Position numbers and translations under genes: made by a program. From Symsagittifera roscoffensis (taxonomy: Eukaryota; Xenacoelomorpha; Acoela; Convolutidae), in the NCBI RefSeq assembly GCF_963678635.1, contig NC_087063.1, positions 45,176,101 to 45,240,100 of the forward strand: 64,000 bases of DNA, given 5' to 3'. This document shows, piece after piece, positions 54,906 to 64,000 of this stretch. How positions within the stretch are numbered: the first letter of the stretch is position 1; each line of letters begins with the position of its first letter. A model generated the notes under the pieces. The model saw nothing but the letters and a program-made list of their open reading frames with translations, had not been told where the DNA came from and made no database searches.

Positions 54906-56519
54906 TTCAGTGTCTGAAATTGAATTTTTTTTCGGGAAAAGTTTATTAGACGGTTTTTCAGTTTAAGTTTTATCGGCTTATTTGCCACCCCCACATATTT
55001 TGTGCTGCAATCAGTTTACATTTTAGTCCATATGTCGTTGATTAACTCCATTAACTTTCGTCGTTTTCTAAAGTTTTTTTTTCAACTTTTTTTTTAGCTT
55101 AGAAGTTTTATTCGACCTAAATTATTTCGGATCTTGTTTTGCTGGCTTAGTGAACTAATTTTGCATCGGTATGAGCTTTGAAAAAGTTTGTGTATGTTTT
55201 TAATAAATTTGGTCGGGTGGTAGTATAAAAGTTTAAAAATCAACCTTTTTAATAGCTCCAAATTTTTTTATGATAATTTCTTTAGTCGAGAATTTCCTTA
55301 GACAAGACTTTCCTTTGATGTCGGCTTAGTAAACGCTTGAAAAATACTAAGAGGTTGTTAACTTCTGGTGGCTGCGTTTCTTGTCTGTTTTTTTGAGATT
55401 GAAGTTGCGTATTTTTTCTTTTCCAATCACTTGGCGTCTTATCACGTGTTTTTGGCTTAGTGGTCGTTCGTAAAACACTAAAAACTTGCTTAATCCTGGT
55501 GTTAGTGTTTCTCGTCTGTTTTTCTGTGATTGAATTTTTCGTTATTTCTATCTCAAAGACCATCTAGTAGCTTACACTGCATCACTCCGCGTTGCTTCTG
55601 TGTTAGAAATATTATCATTTTGTTTAAGCTGATGCCAGGGTATGAGCGTTTTGAGGAGAAAAAATTTTAATTTCTATTTTTCGCCGCACGTGAGCGTCAC
55701 TTTTTTTCGATGTAATAACGATTGGTTTTACAACCTTGAGTATGAATACAAAAAGTTTGGAAAAGTTCATTTAGACCGTATGCCGAATTGTATAAAAATC
55801 GAGGGTCGTAGGATTAAGGAAGCGAGCCAAAATTTAGCATCATCCATGCGATAACTGCAAAAAAACCTTTGTCTAGAAATGTGACCTATTTTTCAAATTT
55901 ATATATGCAAACTGATATATGATCATTTTTTGTATGCAACTGTGTAATAATCTGACACTCGCTTCCATTGAGCAGACGGCCATAATTGATCTTTTTAATT
56001 TTTGTTTCTTGTTTCGACTTCCTTTTGCCAAAAATTTGATTTTACAGTTTGTCTGAGGCGAAGCGGAACATCGCACAACTTCCGATACAAAAATGAATGA
56101 CTATGTTTGCCAGCAAATGAAAAGAAAAATCAAACATTGAAAAAAAAGCGTTCAAATTAATCGTTCTTTTTGCTGAAAAGACTAATAAAAATTCCAAAGT
56201 TCCTGTAACAAAAATACCGGAAACAATAAAAGCTTTACAAAGAGCTTTAAAATTTCAAATTGATAAAATCGAAACTGGGATTTTTTCTTTGGGAGCTAAG
56301 GTCGCAAAATAAGCGGACACGAAAATCTGAAGTATTCAAAGTTTTCTGGGATTTATTGTCTCAAGCATGTATGTTACCAAATGCTCAGAACACTACTCGA
56401 ATTTAGTTCCCAAAGAGCGGTGTACGCTGAAATAATTTTTAAATTGAGTAAAATGCCCAAGTCAACGCGGCAAACAAACAAAAATCCGATAAAAAGTTCT
56501 GACACGCTGACAATTTTCC
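54906..56519. other. AT-rich intergenic sequence
   Basis: No supported gene. Short open frames near 55282-55563 (-) and 55642-55854 (+) have no features that I recognise. A locally repeated stretch around 55310-55560 carries two copies of a GGCTTAGT...CG...AACACTAA...CTTGCTTAA-like block. Confidence 0.45.
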
Positions 56520-56539
56520 GCTTACAAAAAAAATTTGAT

Positions 56540-56612
56540 TCTGGCAGGGTTCAAACCAATGACTTTTGTCTCTATAGGCAGGAGCGTTAGGCAGATTCAA
56601 GTGATTCTGCGA
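56540..56612 (-). repeat. tRNA-derived sequence, minus strand
   Basis: On the - strand a B box GGTTTGAACCCTGCC is preceded at tRNA spacing by AATCTGCCTAACGCTCC. It is probably another SINE head. Confidence 0.45.
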
Positions 56613-56689
56613 ATCGAATTATTGTTTCATAAAAAGTCTTTATTCCGGTTTGATAACACTTGTTAATTGCCAGAGTAAACAACTGCTCT

Positions 56690-59400
56690 TATCAGCGCGA
56701 TGATCTAAACCTTACCCCTGAACCTTACCCCGTATGCTTACCCCTGAACCTTACCCATATGTTTACACCTGAACGCTTATCGCTGAACCTTACCCCGTAT
56801 GCTTACCCCTGAATTACCCATATGTTTACACCTGAACGCTTATCGCTGAACCTTACCCCGTATGCATACCTTACCTGAAACTTACCCGTATGCTTACACT
56901 TGAACGCTTACCCCTGAACCTTACCCCGTATGCTTACCCCAGCACCTTATCCGTTTGCTTACACCTGAACGCTTAACCCTGAACCTTACCCCGTATGCTT
57001 ACCCCTGAGCCTTACCCGTTTGCTTACACCTGAACGCTTACCCCTGAACCTTACCCCGCATGCTTACCTCTGAACCTTACGCGTATGCTTAGACATGAAC
57101 GCTTACCCCTGAACCTTACCCCGTATACTTACCCCTGAACCTTACCCCGTATACTTACCCCTGAACCTTACCCCGTATGCTTACCCCTGAACCTTAACCG
57201 TTTGCTTACACCTGAAACTTACCCGTATGCTTACACTTGAACGCTTACCCCTGAACCTTACCCCGTATGCTTACCCCAGCACCTTATCCGTTTGCTTACA
57301 CCTGAACGCTTACCCCTGAACCTTACCCCGCATGCTTACCTCTGAACCTTACGCGTATGCTTAGACATGAACGCTTACCCCTGAACCTTACCCATATACT
57401 TACCCCTGAACCTTACCCCGTATACTTACCCCTGAACCTTACCCCGTATGCTTACCCCTGAACCTTAACCGTTTGCTTACACCTGAACGCTTAACCCTGA
57501 ACCTTACCCCTGAGCATTACCCGTTTGCTTACACCTGAACGCTTACCCCTGAACCTTACCCCGCATGCTTACCTCTGAACCTTACCCGTATGCTTACAAC
57601 TGAACGCTTACCCCTGGACCTTACCCCGTATGCTTACCTCTAAACCTTACGCGTATGCTTAGACATGAACGCTTACCCCTGAAGCTTACCCCGTATGCTT
57701 ACCCCTGAACCTTACCCCGTATGCTTTTACCTGAACCTTACCCCGTATGCTTACCCCTGAACCTTACCCCGTATGCTTACCCCTGAACCTTCCGCGTATG
57801 CTTACACCTGAACGCTTATCGCTGAACCTTACCCCGTATGCTTACCCCTGAAACTTACCCGTATGCTTACACTTGAACGCTTACCCCTGAACCTTACCCC
57901 GTATGCTTACCCCAGCACCTTATCCGTTTGCTTACACCTGAACGCTTAACCCTGAACCTTACCCCGTATGCTTACCCCTGAGCCTTACCCGTTTGCTTAC
58001 ACCTGAACGCTTACCCCTGAACCTTACCCCGCATGCTTACCTCTGAACCTTACGCGTATGCTTAGACATGAACGCTTACCCCTGAACCTTACCCCGTATA
58101 CTTACCCCTGAACCTTACCCCGTATACTTACCCCTGAACCTTACCCCGTATGCTTACCCCTGAACCTTAACCGTTTGCTTACACCTGAAACTTACCCGTA
58201 TGCTTACACTTGAACGCTTACCCCTGAACCTTACCCCGTATGCTTACCCCAGCACCTTATCCGTTTGCTTACACCTGAACGCTTAACCCTGAACCTTACC
58301 CCGTATGCTTACCCCTGAGCCTTACCCGTTTGCTTACACCTGAACGCTTACCCCTGAACCTTACCCCGCATGCTTACCTCTGAACCTTACGCGTATGCTT
58401 AGACATGAACGCTTACCCCTGAACCTTACCCATATACTTACCCCTGAACCTTACCCCGTATACTTACCCCTGAACCTTACCCCGTATGCTTACCCCTGAA
58501 CCTTAACCGTTTGCTTACACCTGAACGCTTAACCCTGAACCTTACCCCTGAGCATTACCCGTTTGCTTACACCTGAACGCTTACCCCTGAACCTTACCCC
58601 GCATGCTTACCTCTGAACCTTACCCGTATGCTTACAACTGAACGCTTACCCCTGGACCTTACCCCGTATGCTTACCTCTAAACCTTACGCGTATGCTTAG
58701 ACATGAACGCTTACCCCTGAAGCTTACCCCGTATGCTTACCCCTGAACCTTACCCCGTATGCTTTTACCTGAACCTTACCCCGTATGCTTACCCCTGAAC
58801 CTTACCCCGTATGCTTACCCCTGAACCTTCCGCGTATGCTTACACCTGAACGCTTACGCCTGAACCTTACCCCGTATGCTTACCCCTGAACCTTACCCGT
58901 ATGCTTACGCCTGAACTTTACCCAGTATATTTACACCTGAACGCTTTTACGCGTATGGTCAACCCTGAACGCTTACCCCTGAACCTTACCCCGTATGCTT
59001 ACCCCTGAACTTTACCCGTACGCTTACACCTGAACGCTTACCCCTGAACTTTACCCCGTATGCTTACCCCTGAACCTTACCCCGTATGCTTGCCCCTGAA
59101 CCTTACCCCGTATGCTTACACCTAAACGCTTTTACCCGTATGCTTACACCTGAACGCTTACCCCCTGAATCTTATCCCGTATGCTTACCCCTTAACTTTA
59201 CCCGCATGCTTACACCTGAACCTTACCCCGTAAGCTTACCCCTGAACCTTACCCCGTAAGCTTACCCCTGAACCTTACCCGTATGCTTATACCTGAACGC
59301 TTTTATCCGTATGCTTACCACTGAACCTTACCCCGTATGCTTACCCCGATGCTCTGAACCTTACCCCGTATCAGTGCGATGCTCTGAACCTTACCTCATA
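56690..59400. repeat. 2.7-kb minisatellite with higher-order structure
   Basis: About 100 copies of a unit of roughly 26 bp, CCCCTGAACCTTACCCCG plus TATGCTTA, with several variant types. Marker variants recur at a fixed distance: CTTACCCGTATGCTTACACT at 56881, 57218, 57854 and 58191 (two pairs, each 973 bp apart). CTTAGACATG at 57360 and 58398 and CTTACAACTG at 57593 and 58631 are 1038 bp apart, the extra 65 bp being an indel. The array therefore holds two copies of a roughly 1-kb higher-order block. Confidence 0.97.
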
Positions 59401-62400
59401 AACTGCACAATCTTTTGAGGTCTATGGGGTAAGATTTGCTTTAAAAACAATTGGTCATTTTCAAAAAAAAACAATAATTAAATGTTTTTGTTTCGGGAAA
59501 CCATCCCCCAAAGTAGTATAAAACTTAAAAGCTATCTTTTTGCAAATCACAAAATATTATAAACACCAAATTCAACTTCCAATGGTCTATATTATGGACT
59601 AAGTTTCCGCTTACTTGTTAATACTACAAGTTATTTGTCAATTGTTTACTTAATTTTCCCACTCGGCATCTTTTAAGCCCTTATAAATAAAACTTTACAA
59701 AAAATGATCACAGGTGAAAACTTTTTTGAAATTGAGCTTAGGAAAAAAATAATTTTTGGTGGTATACAAAACATTTGGTCAAAAAAATGCTAGTTGAAAG
59801 TCAAAAATGTCTGGAGAAAAATAACCAACCCGAGCATATTTCTTCGAAAGTCGGAATAAAAATAAATTTATATTTGACATGATACTGAAGTAAATTTTTG
59901 ATGTCATTTTTTTCAGGGTTGATGCCAGGTCATTTTTTTGATGTAACAATTAGGTTTGAAAGGTTGAGTATAGATACAAAATTTGTTTTAATTAGTTCAA
60001 TTAGTCGTAATAGAGTTCAAATTTTTACATTGTTTGCGAAGATGCTTGCTCAGCAAGAACCCCTCTAAAACTACTGGCCAAGCTACTGGCTAATTTACGC
60101 CTTCAGAAGATGATTTCTCAATTTCTTGTCCAGTCCTTTCTTTGATTTCTTCTAGCATGTCAAATTTGAAAATGATGTACCAGTCGACCCAACTTTTTGA
60201 TACCTGTTAGTGCGCGAAAGTTTAACAAATAAGATGCAAAATCCCCTTTGAAGTTATGAGGTCGAAACAATTAATTGGCTTAACTTAGTTATCTTTTTTC
60301 TAATTTCACGCCATTTTTAAAGCGTTAAGACATCTGTGGGTGCGATTAGAAGCATCAAAAGCTTTTGTTTATGATAAATTGTCCAAAATATTTTTCACTG
60401 TTTACTTCAATACTTGCAACTAATTTATTTCACATTTTTATTATTAAAGAACAATTAGCTATTTAATTTTGGAAGCAAAATTTATTTGTCTGAACTTTCC
60501 TTTTTGCATGGTTAATTGAGCAACCGCAACAACAAAAATTAACGATCAAATTTTCATTTAGATCACCACAATGAAGGTTTGCATTCGAATTTTCATTTAG
60601 ATCACCACAATGAAGGTTTGCATTCGAATTGTTTGTTTTTGAATTATCTGCGTTTCATTTTTGTCGTTATGTGTTGCATTAAGTTGCAAATTATTTGAAC
60701 TAAAAGTTTTCCATAAACTCGTTTTTTTTTCTTTTCTCGACTTGAACACAAATTTTTCTTTCATGTATGCAACGGTTTTTCTAGGCTAGCGGTTGGCATC
60801 AATACGTTGGCGATTGCGTTTTTAATTAAAGTCTTGTCTAACAAAACTTTATCAATTTTTTATCTATAAGTTTTACTTTTTGGAAACCAACGACATATTT
60901 TGAGCATGTCTGAACATTAAGTCTGTTCGCAATTTTTAGTTTTTCTCATTGAATGTTGGTTTTAAGTTAACCAACTCCGGTTTGACATGCTTGTAGTTTT
61001 TCTTTAATTTTCATTCATTTGGATAAAAGGGTTGCCGTTTAATATATATTGGCTTAGTCTTCTGACATAAAAATTTTCTTATTCTTTGAAAATCATTATG
61101 GCAAAAAACTGTTGTCGGTCTGCGGATGCATGGAGATTTCCATTAAGAGCCGAATATATATAGTTAACGAGATACGATGGATTTTACAAAGTTTGAAAGA
61201 AAAATTCAAAATAAATTTAAATTCAATTTCTTTCTTACCCGCCGTTGCCTGCTAACGAAGATTTAGTTGAGTGTTCCGATTTAAGTCAAAAATTGACCGT
61301 CCAGATATGGATGATTTTACGAAATTTCCGTAAATTGAAATAATTACGTACCCGTGATTGCCTGCTAACGGGGTTGCAGTTTAGGGTTCCGTTTCTAATG
61401 CAAAAACTACATCTCTCAAAAGCGCGTATTTTTGAACATATAAGTTTGAGGATTCTTTCAAAATTCTCTTACTTCTTATAGTTAAGGAACCACATACATA
61501 GCTAGGGTAGGCGTTTGTGGTCCATATGGCCCCGTTGTCTATCCTCTCCGAGTCTCATTTCTGATGATTATCAACGATGAATTGCTCAATTTATGTTATG
61601 ATTGACCGGAGAAATTTATTCCTTCTTTCTCTCTTTAGGTAGTATATCTCCCGCGTTAATTGTTCAAAAATTATTTTTCAATACGAGGAAAAATAATTTT
61701 GTCTCCAAATAAAATTTTTGTTTTATTTTGGTTTTTAAAAACTACCTGTGTTGTTCATTTTAGATTTTTAACTGGTCAGAACCTTGAGCTACTTGCGCAG
61801 CAACCGGCACTTCTAGTTGAAACTAGGATGTTTGAATAGTTGTAATTTAAATTGTTCAGTCGCGTGTTGTCTGAACCAATTTCTTTGTTGATTCTACTGA
61901 GTTTCAAAATTCTATAGGGTAGTTTTTTTAAGAGACCTGGTTACAAGCTGAATGTTAAATTTTGCAAATAAACTAGAGATTAATTTTTGTTTGGTGTTTT
62001 AGACAAGTTTTTCCAAAAAAGATTTCATTGAAACTTGAAAAAAAAATAGTAAGTCACATCTTTGCTCCTCAAGCGACTCAAAAAGAGGCCTTTCAATAAA
62101 TATAATTAAAGCTGAAACCTTTAGACCAAATAACGAAAAAAAAACGATATACTGTTAATTTACAACCAGCATAGATAAACTAGTTTCGAAAAACTGACAC
62201 TTATGGGTTGAGTTATAATTTTTGCTAGTAAGCTGGAGGAGTTAGAATGTGAATGACCCCAATTGCCGATAGAGAAACGAAGGTTTTTCTATGCCTAAGT
62301 TCGCTCGGAGCTTTCCACCGCTCATCCCGAATATTGAAAATTTATTCCAGAATAGTAACCCGGGTACTCTACTTTTTCCCCCGTTGAGACCTATTCACAT

Positions 62401-62465
62401 AAACCGCTGGTGAAAGATTACGTGCTTCATAACAAATTCAAAACTAACGAATGCTTTTGCTCATT
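59401..62465. other. AT-rich intergenic sequence
   Basis: No supported gene. Contains a 39-bp tandem duplication (60551-60628) and two spaced copies of a TGCCTGCTAACG block (61220-61290, 61345-61410). Confidence 0.5.
60551..60628. repeat. 39-bp tandem duplication
   Basis: TTTTCATTTAGATCACCACA begins at 60551 and again at 60590; two perfect copies. Confidence 0.95.
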
Positions 62466-62532
62466 TAGACTAGAGGTAACGTCCATGCTCGGGACAAGAA
62501 AGACTAGGAGTTCGAGTTCCAGCGGGGACTTT
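62466..62532 (+). repeat. tRNA-derived element
   Basis: GACTAGAGGTAACG (A-box region), GGGACAAG, B box GAGTTCGAGTTCC at 62508-62520, then GCGGGGACTTTTTT. It shares layout with 21930-22030. Confidence 0.55.
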
Positions 62533-63645
62533 TTTCTTGCTTTATAAAAATTCGAATATCCTGTCTGCTTACTTTTATCGGCTGTTCTCGCAGCAGGCAC
62601 TTTTATCTATAAGGTTCAGCTATTTCGATCATTGTAGAAAGCCATATTTAAAATTTATAATGGTGTGAGCAATTGAGTTCCAAGATTTCGTGAAACTTCC
62701 GCTTTTTTGGCTTGTTTATCGATCTAGTTGCCTCGTGTTATGCCCAACTCTGCTCAAAACAGAATTTTATGCTTTCTTTCACTATCTTTCTTCTCGCTTT
62801 AACTATCTCTCAAGCTATTGTTGTGTTGTATCTTTGAAGACAAAACTTAGGCTGAAACTACATGTTAGTCTAGCCACAAGCTTTGCTATTACATTTTCAC
62901 TGAATGAAATTTTTTTTAGAAACTAAGATTCAAAAAACGTTTATTTAACATCTGCAATTCAATTACATTTACTATCATTTTAATTTTAAACCAACAAATT
63001 TCATGAAAGTATTCCCAAATCAAGTGCAATACAAAAATATCTGTATATAAATTTTTCTTGTCACATAAATTTATCAATTAAATTGGTAGCGTTTGACACA
63101 GCCACCGCAAATTAAAACATAGCCAACAGAAAGTCGGAAAAATGTTAATGAACTGCTGGAAAACTTAAAAATTAGCATTGAGAATTTTTAATATTCCGAA
63201 ATTCAAAAATAATATTTCCTGAATTTTTGAATTTCAAAAATCACTCTGAATTTCAAGATTCATTTACCCGTCGCGATAAAACTAATCCAAAATAAAAAAA
63301 ATGGATGAGTACGGTAATTTTTCATACCAATTTCGTTCATTAATATTTATGAAATTGACACTAAAAATGAAATTGACACGAAATAAATACAGGAAAGAAT
63401 TTGTCAAGCAATGTCTTATCATCAGTCCAGGAGATCAGTTTACACAATCAATTTACTCAAGGAATGAAGGATTTAGTTATTGATGACAATTCTAGATTGA
63501 TCGTCAGAAAATTTCATGCTATTTTGAAATTCATCGATCTTAGCTTTCCCGATACACTCATTAAAGCTCGCCCTTGATTTCAGTGGAAAAAAGGTACAAA
63601 TGTGATTGAGGGATTCCTTAATGTGAATATACAGCCTCAAAACTG
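62533..63645. other. AT-rich intergenic sequence
   Basis: No supported gene; short frames at 62690 and 63301 have no recognisable features. Confidence 0.5.
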
Positions 63646-63746
63646 GTGCTAGGGATTTTAGCAGAGCAACCTTGTAGCGGCTCAGAACAATTGGTCAGCT
63701 AAAAGACTCATTTTTCATTTGTTATGCGAAAAGATCGGTCCCCCTT
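63646..63746. mobile_element. Short non-autonomous element sharing ends with 26436-26815
   Basis: TGCTAGGGATTTTAGCAGAG at the left and AAGATCGGTCCCC at the right are the reverse complements of the right and left ends of the 26436 element, only about 100 bp apart. Confidence 0.6.
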
Positions 63747-64000
63747 AAAATTGTTCTATTAATTTCCCCAGTGATGTTAATCTGAGCATCGAATAAATTA
63801 CCGTAAATAAGGCAGTTTAATTACGTTCGAGAAAGTTTTGAACGATTGACCGGGGCATACTGATTTATTTAATTGCTGTATTTGCTTGAAATTAGTGTGG
63901 ATGGAACTATTCAAGCATGCCCATGTTTTATTTAAAGGAAAACGGATAATGCAAAACAGTCGCAATGCACATTATAGTTTTATTTCTCTCCTAGAATGGT

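Noticed and set aside
56690-59400. Telomere or interstitial telomeric repeat, because of the many CTTACCCC words
   Set aside because: The unit is about 26 bp and not TTAGGG or TTAGGC type; it is an ordinary minisatellite with higher-order structure.
62690-63483. Short open frames in the right intergenic region
   Set aside because: AT-rich composition, no domain and no neighbouring coding sequence.

Overview
This is animal (eukaryotic) genomic DNA. The main host gene is a split-ends (spen/SHARP) orthologue, assembled here from 16 exons between 17984 and 53811 on the + strand. Its introns reach 10 kb and are AT-rich and full of small repeats. A nematode or another ecdysozoan is my best guess, at low confidence, from the style of the retroelement proteins and the intron repeats; nothing in the window settles the species.

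Left arm, 1 to about 14 kb, - strand: a decayed Ty3/gypsy-type retroelement, more GC-rich than its surroundings. Read right to left it has gag with two CCHC knuckles (13122-10561), an aspartic protease (10554-10147), reverse transcriptase and RNase H (9550-8342), an acidic linker (8192-7377), an HHCC/DDE integrase (7395-5714) and a charged tail (to 5245). After a 19-bp tandem array comes a long accessory reading frame (4892 to beyond position 1). It starts with a coiled coil and carries two SGNH/GDSL-hydrolase-like domains, in the place where an env gene would sit. The whole block is cut by in-frame stops and frameshifts. The hexamer CTTGAG/CTCAAG is strongly over-represented throughout it. 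No LTR, primer site or polypurine tract could be fixed.

13.4-17.9 kb: a 14-bp minisatellite, a 69-bp tandem repeat, C-rich tracts, and a broken unidentified reading frame on the - strand (16160-17353) lying head-to-head with spen.

18-54 kb: spen. Exons 1-11 encode four RRMs with low-complexity linkers. Exons 12-13 encode about 2,800 residues of mostly disordered, charged sequence with many SUMO-consensus motifs and a basic patch. Exons 14-16 encode a C-terminal SPOC domain. The 16 exons join in one frame to 3,685 codons with consistent splice phases; one intron in SPOC appears to be GC-AG. The large introns hold tRNA-derived SINE-like elements, several inverted-repeat (MITE-like) families, degenerate tandem arrays and a LINE reverse-transcriptase fragment.

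54-64 kb: intergenic. It has a spen poly(A) signal, tRNA-derived elements, a 2.7-kb minisatellite with roughly 1-kb higher-order repeats (56.7-59.4 kb), and AT-rich sequence with no gene I can support.
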